A DNA stretch of 7,741 nt from Bacteroidota bacterium (GTDB lineage: Bacteria > Bacteroidota > Bacteroidia > Bacteroidales > VadinHA17), in assembly GCA_006227095.1 (NCBI GenBank), contig SBFZ01000286.1, positions 1 through 7,741 of the forward strand, written 5' to 3'. Below the pieces are notes generated by a model, which was not told where the DNA came from, did not search any database, and saw only the letters and a list, made by a program, of their open reading frames with translations. Shown here in pieces: positions 1-7,114 of this stretch (the stretch's first letter is position 1; every line of letters starts with the position of its first letter). The translations under genes and the position numbers were made by a program.

Positions 1-60
1 GGCAAAGGGCCGGAGCTCTATCCTTTCGAGATTGGCATTGCCCTGACATTCAATGACTGA
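1..60 (+). CDS. C-terminal end of an unidentified protein (partial)
   Basis: Frame 1 is open from the window edge to a TGA at 58-60, giving the last 19 residues of a protein whose start lies outside the window. The other two plus frames also reach stops within the first 60 bases, so the frame choice rests mainly on the strong terminator that begins 27 bases after this stop. The tail alternates hydrophobic and polar residues (LYPFEIGIALTF) and places a Phe two residues before the end. This is compatible with the last strand of an outer-membrane beta-barrel, but that is a guess from very little sequence. The family cannot be named from what is visible. Confidence 0.55.
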   Translation, partial: GKGPELYPFEIGIALTFND

Positions 61-87
61 CAAGACATTCTGACAGGTTTTCTTCGG

Positions 88-120
88 GAGGGTATCTGTA
101 CTGATACCCTCTCTTTTTTT
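88..120 (+). terminator. Rho-independent terminator
   Basis: A perfect 9-bp stem pairs GAGGGTATC (88-96) with GATACCCTC (103-111) around a six-base loop, and is followed by TCTTTTTTT (112-120). It lies 27 bases after the stop codon of the partial upstream gene and ahead of the peptidase E gene, so it probably ends the upstream transcript and insulates the next operon. Confidence 0.9.
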
Positions 121-181
121 ATTTGCCCCACGTGTTGAAATCAGGCAGATTCCGGGTTATACAAAATCGGGTGATTTTATG

Positions 182-189
182 TAAGTTTG
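182..189 (+). promoter_or_regulatory. Candidate Bacteroidota -7 promoter element upstream of pepE
   Basis: TAAGTTTG matches the TAnnTTTG consensus of the -7 element used by the main sigma factor of Bacteroidota. It lies between the upstream terminator and the pepE start, where a promoter is expected. Transcription would begin near 194-198 and leave a leader of about 60 bases. The matching -33 element is weak: only GGTTA around 155-159 lies at roughly the right distance. An eight-base degenerate motif can occur by chance, so the call rests largely on position. Confidence 0.45.
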
Positions 190-241
190 AGGCGTTGACT
201 CAGAAGGCAGATTGTCAGCAGACTGGCACTGTCAAACAAGT

Positions 242-255
242 AAAAGAAAGAGAGA
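242..255 (+). promoter_or_regulatory. Purine-rich ribosome-binding region fixing the pepE start
   Basis: An almost unbroken A/G tract (AAAGAAAGAGAGAA) sits immediately before the ATG at 257. It is not a canonical AGGAGG, but it is the most SD-like sequence nearby, and it supports ATG 257 over the in-frame TTG at 212. Protein alignment from memory also supports ATG 257. Confidence 0.5.
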
Positions 256-256
256 A

Positions 257-976
257 ATGAGACTACTTCTTATCAGCAATTCAACCAATGCCGGAGAGGC
301 ATATCTCGATTATCCGAAGAACAATATCAGGGATTTCCTGGGCAGCAAAAAGGTAAAGGCTCTTTTCATTCCCTATGCCGCAGTGACATTCTCATATGAT
401 GCATATGAGGAGAAGGTTAAGACCAGATTCAACGAAGTGGGGCATGATATTGTATCAATCCACCGTTTCAGTGATCCGGTTAAGGCAATCATGGATGCCC
501 CGGCAATTGTAGTTGGCGGCGGAAACACCTGGATGCTGCTCAAATGCCTGAGGGAGAACAAGCTGATCGGGCCGGTAAGAAAAAAGGTTCTTGGCGGCAC
601 ACCATACATTGGCTGGAGTGCAGGATCAAACGTGGCCTGCCCTACAATTATGACCACCAATGACATGCCGGTCACCGTTCCGGCATCTCCCAGGGCCTTC
701 GGGCTGATCCCGTTCCAGATCAATCCTCACTACCTCGATGCCAATCCCGCAGGTCATGCAGGTGAGACCCGAGAGCAGAGGATAGAGGAATTCATCGAGG
801 TAAACAGGGAGGTTTTTGTTGCCGGACTTCGCGAGGGGACCATGTTCATCCTTGAAGATCGCAAAATTACTCTCTCAGGCCCACGCAACGCACGTGTCTT
901 CAGGTATGGCAGCCAGCCCGTGGAGGTGCCTCCCGGAGGTGATCTCTCATTCCTGCTCAAAAAAGGGAGAAAATAA
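257..976 (+). CDS. pepE: Peptidase E (alpha-aspartyl dipeptidase, family S51)
   Basis: A cytoplasmic serine peptidase of 239 residues that, in this family, hydrolyses dipeptides with N-terminal aspartate (Asp-X). Its start MRLLLISNST aligns with the start of Escherichia coli PepE (229 residues), so I use ATG 257. The reading frame stays open upstream to a TTG at 212, but the 15 added residues have no counterpart in the family. The catalytic parts are all present: GGGN at 87-90, the nucleophile elbow GWSAGSN with Ser121, TTNDMP with Asp136, and INPHY with His158. These match the Ser120/Asp135/His157 triad of the E. coli enzyme with a shift of one residue. The conserved GHAGETREQRI stretch follows at about 166-176. 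It is the first gene of a probable four-gene operon, and the AsmA-like gene begins 21 bases after its stop. Its link to the later genes is not functionally obvious. The assignment is firm. Confidence 0.96.
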   Translation: MRLLLISNSTNAGEAYLDYPKNNIRDFLGSKKVKALFIPYAAVTFSYDAYEEKVKTRFNEVGHDIVSIHRFSDPVKAIMDAPAIVVGGGNTWMLLKCLRENKLIGPVRKKVLGGTPYIGWSAGSNVACPTIMTTNDMPVTVPASPRAFGLIPFQINPHYLDANPAGHAGETREQRIEEFIEVNREVFVAGLREGTMFILEDRKITLSGPRNARVFRYGSQPVEVPPGGDLSFLLKKGRK

Positions 977-997
977 TCAGCGGCACCGTCAGGGGCT

Positions 998-3601
998 ATG
1001 AAACTGGTTCGGAAAATAGCGCTCTTTGCCGGATTACTCCTGTTGCTGGCCATACTGGTTCCCGGCCTCTATGCCGTACTGAGACAGGAGAAGCTGACCA
1101 ATACCCTTACCAGGAAGGTCAATGAAACCATAAACACCCGGATCTCATACGGTGATCTGCGCATCACCATTTTCGAATCATTTCCGAATATCACTGTCAA
1201 ATTCATCGATTTACTCGTTGAACCTTCTCCCTTCTATGACCGTACACAGTTCGGGACTGAAAACAATGATACCCTTCTGTTTGCCTCTTCGCTCTCCCTG
1301 ACAGTATCTATGCCCTCGCTGCTGACGGGTACCATCGCGGTGAAGTCAATCACGGCAAAAAACGGGGAGGTGAACCTTCTTACAGACAAAAGGGGAGATA
1401 TCAATTATGAAGTTTTTCGCGAAAAAAAGGGTGAGGGTAAAAATGTACGTCTGAAGAATATCAGCGCCATTGATATCCGCGCCGTATACAATGACCGAAG
1501 CTCGGCAATGAGAGTGTCGGGCAGGGTTGACCAGGCAACCCTCGGAGGAGAGATTTTCCGGACAGGCATTTTCCTGAACACCGCGCTGAACGCAGTGATT
1601 GATTCAGTCAGCCTTGAAGGCTCAACCTTCCGCGATATACCGCTGGAAGCAGGGATAAAGCTGCGTAAATCAGCAAACTCCCTTTCGGTTGCCAAAGGGT
1701 CACTTGCCATAGCAGACCTGAGATTTGAAATCACCGGCAATGTCAACTATTCTTCTTCGACATTAAACCTCACTGTCGAAGGTAAAAAGATCAGCATCGC
1801 ATCCCTCGCCTCGAGGCTTCCTGACAACTGGAGGGCCTTTACGGGCAGCTTTTCCCCGGTAGGAATCATTGACCTGAAATGTGCAGTTTCAGGCCCTTAC
1901 GGTGAGGCCGGAAAACCTCACATAGAGATGACCTACGGTCTTTCCGGAGGGAAAATGAGTCACTCAGTAAGCGGGTTCAGGGTCAACAACCTGGAATTCA
2001 ACGGAGCACTCACAAATGGCGATCAGAATTCACGGGAATCATTCCGCTTCACGATCGACAATCTCAAGGCCGGCTTCGGTTCTGCCTCTGTCAGCGGATC
2101 ATTCATGCTCAATAATCTCAACAGGCCGCATATAAACCTGCTGCTCAGCGGCGACCTTGACTTTGATGACCTTGGCAGGGTGTTCAGGTCAGGTTACATT
2201 GAGGATCAGACCGGATCGGTGTCAGGAAGCATACACCTATCGGGCATAATACCTGACACCATGAGTGCAGCTGAGGCACTTCCCTACCTCAGACCGGAAA
2301 TGTCGCTTCTGTTCACCGATTTCGGTGCGTCCCTGGCACACAGGCAATTCAATGTATCAGATGTAAATGGTTCCATTGCGGTAAAGAATGACCTCATTGC
2401 TGACAGCCTTTCATTCTCCTACAGGGAACAGCACTTTACCGTCAATGCGGTGATGAGGAACTTTATTCCCTGGATATCCGGAAGACCCGAAAAACTGGAA
2501 ATATCAGGCGATGTCATTGCAGACAGGCTGGTAACTGAAATGTTTGTTTCGGAAAAAACTGACACAGCCATGGCGGGAAGCAAAGCGGCAGATATCTTCC
2601 CGGCAGATGTTACGGCAGCAGTTACCCTTAATGCTGACAGTCTGATCTTCAGGAATTTCAGGGCAGCCAGCTTCAGCGGCAGGCTTACATACAAACCATA
2701 TGTCATCACCCTTGATGAGGCCAGGGCCGACGGGCTTGACGGTACCCTTTCCGGCAACCTGATGCTGAGCAGGCAGAAGGAGGGCGGCTTTATCATCAGA
2801 ACAGGCCTCGAGGTAAAGGAAGTTGACATTAACAAAGCTTTTACAGCATTCAATAACTTCGGTCAGGATTTCATCGTCAGCGATAACCTCCAGGGAAAAC
2901 TGACAGGAAATGTGACAATGCTGTCACCGCTTGATGGTAACTACAGGTTCTTCCGCAAGGCGATAGTTGCCGAAGCTCACCTGCAGATCACCGAGGGAAA
3001 ACTTGTCGGCTTTGGCCCGGCTGAGAGTCTGTCATCATACCTTGATCTTGATGAACTGAAAAATATCAGTTTCTCGAGGCTGGAAAATGACCTCTACATC
3101 AACAACGGCACCGTATCGGTCCCGAAGATGCTGATAAACTCCTCGGCAGTAAACTTCACCGTATACGGAACCCATGGATTTGACAATGATTATTCTTACC
3201 ACGTGAGGCTTCTACTCTCGGAGGTTCTGAGCCGGAAGGCCAGGGAACGTAACAGGGGTGAGGGTTCCTTCGGACAGGTTAATGTAGACGGCAGCGGCAA
3301 GGCTACAGTGCCGCTTAAAATAGAATGCATAAACGGCAAGACAAGTGTTGGTTATGATTTCGGACAGGCACAGGACAACATAAAGACTGATATCGCCATC
3401 GAGAAACAGAACCTGAAGGGGATTCTGAACGAGGAGTATGGCTGGTACAGGAGTGACACTACCCGAACGGTTCAGGCAGAAAACAGGCCAAAATTCAGCA
3501 TTACCTGGGAAGAGGGCAAAGAGCAGCCGGCCGGAACCGATACGCTGGGCCAGGAGGTGAAGGAGAGTCCGATCAGGATACTGCTTAAAAAGAAAAAATA
3601 G
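998..3601 (+). CDS. AsmA-family membrane-anchored periplasmic protein
   Basis: A protein of 867 residues with an uncleaved-looking N-terminal anchor: basic residues (MKLVRK) and then a hydrophobic helix at about 7-28. The long remainder is rich in beta-strand patterns and should lie in the periplasm. Residues about 40-140 form the AsmA N-terminal module (VNETINTRISYGDLRI, then FPNITVKF). Residues about 600-780 look like the AsmA C-terminal module of Bacteroidota proteins, including LQGKLTGNVTML, ITEGKLVGFGPAESLSSYL, an ELKNISFSRLENDLYI stretch and a following YGTHGFDNDYSYHVRLLL. A tail with KQNLKGILNEEYGW and a FSITWEE segment closes the protein. AsmA/TamB relatives are repeating beta-groove proteins linked to outer-membrane integrity and phospholipid movement between membranes; the exact role of this version is not known. 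ATG 998 follows AGGGG (991-995) at unusually short spacing. The kinase gene starts 3 bases after its stop, so the two are almost certainly co-transcribed. Confidence 0.9.
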   Translation: MKLVRKIALFAGLLLLLAILVPGLYAVLRQEKLTNTLTRKVNETINTRISYGDLRITIFESFPNITVKFIDLLVEPSPFYDRTQFGTENNDTLLFASSLSLTVSMPSLLTGTIAVKSITAKNGEVNLLTDKRGDINYEVFREKKGEGKNVRLKNISAIDIRAVYNDRSSAMRVSGRVDQATLGGEIFRTGIFLNTALNAVIDSVSLEGSTFRDIPLEAGIKLRKSANSLSVAKGSLAIADLRFEITGNVNYSSSTLNLTVEGKKISIASLASRLPDNWRAFTGSFSPVGIIDLKCAVSGPYGEAGKPHIEMTYGLSGGKMSHSVSGFRVNNLEFNGALTNGDQNSRESFRFTIDNLKAGFGSASVSGSFMLNNLNRPHINLLLSGDLDFDDLGRVFRSGYIEDQTGSVSGSIHLSGIIPDTMSAAEALPYLRPEMSLLFTDFGASLAHRQFNVSDVNGSIAVKNDLIADSLSFSYREQHFTVNAVMRNFIPWISGRPEKLEISGDVIADRLVTEMFVSEKTDTAMAGSKAADIFPADVTAAVTLNADSLIFRNFRAASFSGRLTYKPYVITLDEARADGLDGTLSGNLMLSRQKEGGFIIRTGLEVKEVDINKAFTAFNNFGQDFIVSDNLQGKLTGNVTMLSPLDGNYRFFRKAIVAEAHLQITEGKLVGFGPAESLSSYLDLDELKNISFSRLENDLYINNGTVSVPKMLINSSAVNFTVYGTHGFDNDYSYHVRLLLSEVLSRKARERNRGEGSFGQVNVDGSGKATVPLKIECINGKTSVGYDFGQAQDNIKTDIAIEKQNLKGILNEEYGWYRSDTTRTVQAENRPKFSITWEEGKEQPAGTDTLGQEVKESPIRILLKKKK

Positions 3602-3604
3602 CCC

Positions 3605-4750
3605 ATGGACATCTACCGCAAAAGACTTCTGTGGAAGGTGATGCTACTCATCTTCGCAGTGATCATCGGCCTCGGGTCACTATTCTATACCCATGACCTG
3701 GTTGACAGGCTGAAGGAAGAGGAACGCAAGAAGGCAGAACAATGGGCTGAAGCAACCCGCAGGCTCGTCACCTCAGATGATTTCGAGTTTCTGTTCAGCA
3801 TTATTGAGGACAACACCACGGTACCTGTAATACTCATTGACGAAGAGGAAAGCATCATATCACAGCGAAACCTCCCCTCAACCATGGCCACTGACACACT
3901 GGCGATGGTACGTGAGCTGAAACGGATGGCCAAGCGGAATGACCCAATCTCCATCGAATTGCCCAACGGAATCGTCAACCAGCTCTATTACCGTGAGAGC
4001 ACGCTGCTGCGTCAGCTCAGGGTCTATCCATACGTGCAGCTGGCCGTGATATTGCTGTTCATTGGTGTGGCCTATGTGGCTTTCAGCTCATCACGGATGG
4101 CCGAACAGAACCAGGTCTGGGTGGGACTGTCAAGGGAGACAGCTCACCAGCTTGGCACTCCAACCTCCTCTCTGTCAGCATGGAGTGAAATAATCAGCAG
4201 CAGGTATCCCGGTACCGATATTGCAGAAGAACTTCCTGCAGATGTGGAGAGGCTGAGCAGGGTGGCAGAGAGATTCTCACTGATAGGTTCAAAGCCGAAA
4301 CTTCACCAGGGTGACCTCGCGGAGCTGGCTGAGACAACAATCGCCTACCTCAGAAAACGGATAGCCTCAACCATTGACCTTAAAGTGCAGAATGAGACTT
4401 CAGGAGAAGTCATTGTCCCGTTCAACCCGGTCCTCCTCGGATGGGTTATAGAAAATCTTGTCAAGAACTCTGCTGACGCCATGAAGGGAAGCGGCAGCAT
4501 CACCCTCAGGCTCACCGAGACCGGAACGGAGGCATTCATTGACGTTGAAGACACAGGCAAGGGCGTTCCGAGAAAGGATTTCAAGACAATCTTCAAACCC
4601 GGATATACCACCAGGGAGAGAGGATGGGGCCTGGGCCTGTCACTCTCCAAAAGAATTGTGGAAGAGTATCATAAGGGAAAGATATTTGTACTGCGCTCAG
4701 AACCGGGACATGGATGCTGCATGCGCATCATACTCAGGAAACAGGGGTAA
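3605..4750 (+). CDS. Membrane sensor histidine kinase without HAMP (HQLGTP-type)
   Basis: A 381-residue inner-membrane kinase. Transmembrane helix 1 lies at about 9-27, an extracytoplasmic segment of roughly 115 residues follows, and helix 2 is at about 143-160. The phosphoacceptor is His181 in ETAHQLGTPTSSL, only about 20 residues after helix 2, so there is no room for a HAMP or PAS domain. The dimerisation helix continues through a VERLSRVAERFSLIGSKPKL region at 214-233. The ATP-binding domain is complete: N-box ENLVKNSADAM (283-293), G1 box DTGKG (316-320), F-box around FKTIFKPGY, and G2 box RGWGLGLSL (339-347). It should autophosphorylate and pass phosphate to a response regulator, but none is encoded beside it. 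The H-box variant with Gln-Leu-Gly after His is familiar from Bacteroidota kinases and is not a defect. The gene starts 3 bases after the AsmA-like gene and ends in tandem TAA codons (4748-4753). Ligand and partner are unknown. Confidence 0.93.
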   Translation: MDIYRKRLLWKVMLLIFAVIIGLGSLFYTHDLVDRLKEEERKKAEQWAEATRRLVTSDDFEFLFSIIEDNTTVPVILIDEEESIISQRNLPSTMATDTLAMVRELKRMAKRNDPISIELPNGIVNQLYYRESTLLRQLRVYPYVQLAVILLFIGVAYVAFSSSRMAEQNQVWVGLSRETAHQLGTPTSSLSAWSEIISSRYPGTDIAEELPADVERLSRVAERFSLIGSKPKLHQGDLAELAETTIAYLRKRIASTIDLKVQNETSGEVIVPFNPVLLGWVIENLVKNSADAMKGSGSITLRLTETGTEAFIDVEDTGKGVPRKDFKTIFKPGYTTRERGWGLGLSLSKRIVEEYHKGKIFVLRSEPGHGCCMRIILRKQG

Positions 4751-4783
4751 TAACCTGAAGAAACAGGGTTACAGCCTTAATCA

Positions 4784-6043
4784 ATGATTAAAAGAAACGA
4801 AATAGAAATAATGGCCCCGGCCGGCTCATGGGAGTCGCTGCGGGCAGCGATACAGGGGGGAGCCGATTCAGTTTATTTCGGGGTGGAAAAACTGAATATG
4901 AGAGCCCGTTCATCCCATAACTTCACCACCGCTGACCTGCCTGAGATTGCAGCCCTCTGCCGGGAGAAAGGGCTGAAGAGCTACCTCACGCTTAATATTG
5001 TGGTTTATGATGAGGAGACCGCTGAGATGAATGAGGTGCTCGGGGCAGCTTCAAGGGCAGGAATTTCAGCGGTTATCGCCACTGACCAGTCTGCCATTCT
5101 TGCAGCCCGGGATGCGGGGCTGGAGGTACACCTTTCAACACAACTCAATATTTCCAATACCGGAGCCCTCAGATTCTACTCACAATGGGCTGACGTGGCT
5201 GTCCTTTCACGCGAGCTTAACCTGCAGCAGGTTAAAATGATACATGACTCCATCATAAGTAATGATATACGCGGACCCGGAGGTGAACTGATGAAGCTTG
5301 AGATGTTTGTCCACGGGGCACTGTGTATGGCAATATCAGGAAAATGCTACCTCAGCCTGCATGAATACAATACCTCTGCAAACAGGGGCAACTGTTACCA
5401 GACCTGCAGGAGGGGATATACCGCTACTGACAGGGAAACAGGCTACGAGCTTGATATTGACAACCAGTATATAATGTCACCCAAAGATCTCTGCACCATT
5501 GGCTTCCTTGACCAGGTAATCAGTGCCGGAGCCCGTGTACTCAAGATTGAGGGGCGTGCCAGGCCGCCTGAGTATGTCAAAACGGTCACCCGGTGCTACA
5601 GTGAGGCTGCTGAAGCAGTGGCTGACGGATCATTCGGTGAGACTAAGGTTCAGGAATGGATGAGGCAGCTTGAGACAGTCTTTAACAGGGGATTCTGGGA
5701 TGGCTATTACCTCGGTCAGCGGCTCGGGGAGTGGAGCACGACCTACGGCTCAGCCGCCACAAAGAGAAAAATATACCTGGGAAAAGTGACCAATTACTTC
5801 GCCAGGCAAGGGGTTGCCGAGATCAGACTTGAGACGGGAAACCTCTCCGAGGGCGATGAACTGATAATCACCGGCCCGACAACCGGTATGATTGAACTGA
5901 CAGTCAGCGGACTCAGGGACGGATCAGAGAAAGAGGCTGCCACAGTATCTAAGGGGGAATTATGCTCCCTGAAAATCAACAGCCCGGCAAGACGCTCTGA
6001 CAAGGTATTCCGGTGGGTTGATGCTGCGTCACTTAAAAAATGA
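4784..6043 (+). CDS. trhP: U32-family protein, TrhP-like (tRNA U34 hydroxylation)
   Basis: A 419-residue protein of peptidase family U32. The TIM-barrel-like N-terminal part starts with IMAPAGSWESL (9-19) and GADSVYFG (26-33). The family signature is EMFVHGALCM (173-182). Cys181, Cys188, Cys204 and Cys208 are spaced as in E. coli YegQ/TrhP, and Cys237 in SPKDLC is a further candidate; in characterised U32 proteins such cysteines hold an iron-sulfur cluster. LKIEGRARPPEY (253-264) matches the next conserved block. A small beta domain (about 328-415) ends the protein. TrhP makes 5-hydroxyuridine at position 34 of certain tRNAs from prephenate. The length fits TrhP (about 450) and the Porphyromonas PrtC 'collagenase' annotation better than the longer rRNA hydroxylase RlhA (about 650). 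I doubt the protease label. ATG 4784 lies 33 bases after the kinase stop with little SD. An in-frame ATG at 4811 would cut into the conserved start. The family call is firm and the TrhP function probable. Confidence 0.85.
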   Translation: MIKRNEIEIMAPAGSWESLRAAIQGGADSVYFGVEKLNMRARSSHNFTTADLPEIAALCREKGLKSYLTLNIVVYDEETAEMNEVLGAASRAGISAVIATDQSAILAARDAGLEVHLSTQLNISNTGALRFYSQWADVAVLSRELNLQQVKMIHDSIISNDIRGPGGELMKLEMFVHGALCMAISGKCYLSLHEYNTSANRGNCYQTCRRGYTATDRETGYELDIDNQYIMSPKDLCTIGFLDQVISAGARVLKIEGRARPPEYVKTVTRCYSEAAEAVADGSFGETKVQEWMRQLETVFNRGFWDGYYLGQRLGEWSTTYGSAATKRKIYLGKVTNYFARQGVAEIRLETGNLSEGDELIITGPTTGMIELTVSGLRDGSEKEAATVSKGELCSLKINSPARRSDKVFRWVDAASLKK

Positions 6044-6067
6044 AAATTCTTCAGGTTTTACAGGCCG

Positions 6068-7111
6068 TTAACACTGTCTCAGCCGGCTTGCAGCCTCCAT
6101 CACCAGGGCTGCATTTACAGTCTCATCATCTGTTTCAGTATTGATATATATGACCTGCCCTTCCGGCCTCTTTGTCAGACCGTAATGATATGATTTGTCA
6201 TAATACTCCAGGGTGATTCTAATTGCGGTGGGATAGTCATCACGGTCCAGGGCTTCGATTGCTTCGCGGGTTCTGTCTCCGCCGAGTCTTTTTGATATTT
6301 TCAGAACTGACGCCCGGATATCTTCCCCGGGGAATGAGGTATACTCCCTCAGAAGCCTGGGCATGCGTGTTTCGATGCTCATCATCAGGGCTATTACAGG
6401 GGCAGCCTGCATCCTGGCATAAAAACAGTCAGGCATGAAGACTGTGCCGATATTCCGGCTCTCATCCTCGAGCCATACAGGTTCTTCTTCCCTCATGCCT
6501 GAGAGGTCATCAAAAAGCAGATTGGCAAAGTGTTCCGTTGATGGTTGCGGTGCCTGGCCCAGTGCACCAAAGGCTGACCCCCGGTGTGATGCCAGTCCTT
6601 CGAGGTCGGTGACCTGTGCACCCAGTGACAGCATATGCTTCAGTATACCTGTCTTTCCGCTGCCTGTAAGCCCCCCGAGGATCAAATACTTCCTTTCCCT
6701 TCCAAGTTCGCCCAGGATATGATTCCTGTAGGCCTTGTACCCGCCGCGGAGAACCATTGGTTCAATTCCGCCGGTTGAGAAGAGCCATGCCATAGCCTCT
6801 GAGCGCATGCCGCCACGCCAGCAGTATAGCAGCAGCCTGCGGCCGGCAGCGGTCTCAAGCCCGCGCTGCAGTTTTGATGACATATCAGGCGCTGCAAGTT
6901 CTATGCCCCTGAGCACAGCCTTAATGTTTCCTTCCTTTTTGTAAATGGTTCCCACCTCTGCCCTCTGTAAATCATCAAACAGCGGGATATTTACCGCCCC
7001 CGGAATATGACCTGCGGCGTATTCGGCGGGCGACCGGACATCGGTCAGCGGTAAGGTCTTCCTGAGTTCCAGGAACTGCCCGGCAGGCAGTTTGTCAATA
7101 CTGATTGCCAT
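6068..7111 (-). CDS. mnmH: tRNA 2-selenouridine synthase (MnmH/SelU/YbbB)
   Basis: A 347-residue cytoplasmic enzyme with two domains. The N-terminal rhodanese domain (about 8-130) carries LTDVRSPAEYAAGHIPGAVN (22-41) and the active-site loop YCWRGGMRS with catalytic Cys97. The same position, Cys97, is catalytic in the E. coli enzyme (364 residues). The C-terminal P-loop domain begins with GLTGSGKT (147-154), followed by DLEGLASHRGSAFG (169-182) and WLEDESRNIG (213-222), both hallmarks of this family. MnmH replaces sulfur with selenium at the 2-position of wobble uridine 34 in tRNAs for Lys, Glu and Gln through a geranylated intermediate, using selenophosphate. That implies a selD gene elsewhere in the genome. 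ATG 7111 lies 3 bases after the stop of the hybrid kinase gene, so the two are probably co-transcribed. The 3' end converges on the U32 gene. The assignment is firm. Confidence 0.96.
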   Translation of the reverse strand: MAISIDKLPAGQFLELRKTLPLTDVRSPAEYAAGHIPGAVNIPLFDDLQRAEVGTIYKKEGNIKAVLRGIELAAPDMSSKLQRGLETAAGRRLLLYCWRGGMRSEAMAWLFSTGGIEPMVLRGGYKAYRNHILGELGRERKYLILGGLTGSGKTGILKHMLSLGAQVTDLEGLASHRGSAFGALGQAPQPSTEHFANLLFDDLSGMREEEPVWLEDESRNIGTVFMPDCFYARMQAAPVIALMMSIETRMPRLLREYTSFPGEDIRASVLKISKRLGGDRTREAIEALDRDDYPTAIRITLEYYDKSYHYGLTKRPEGQVIYINTETDDETVNAALVMEAASRLRQC

Positions 7112-7114
7112 CGG

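Noticed and set aside
61..256. Possible small RNA, riboswitch or small gene between the terminator and pepE.
   Set aside because: Beyond the terminator and promoter candidate, I see no conserved structure, tRNA-like fold or convincing short reading frame.
2419..2853. Long open frame on the minus strand inside the AsmA-like gene.
   Set aside because: It is antisense to a well-supported conserved gene, has no recognisable domain and is serine/leucine-rich as expected for a shadow frame.
4738..4768. Nine-base direct repeat GAAACAGGG at 4738-4746 and 4760-4768 around the kinase stop, with a weak CAGG/CCTG pairing.
   Set aside because: It is short, occurs only twice, and has no T-run after it. 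It is likely chance and not a terminator or recombination site.
4539..4787. Open frame overlapping the kinase end and reaching the U32 start.
   Set aside because: It runs in another frame across the kinase G1 and G2 boxes, which are clearly coded in the kinase frame. No family resemblance is seen.
6035..6085. Possible bidirectional terminator between the U32 gene and mnmH.
   Set aside because: Only loose AAAA/TTTT pairing is seen, with no GC-rich stem, so I do not call it.
6435..6722. Plus-strand open frame of 95 codons opposite mnmH.
   Set aside because: It overlaps the conserved P-loop part of mnmH, and its composition (Ser/Pro-rich) is that of a shadow frame.
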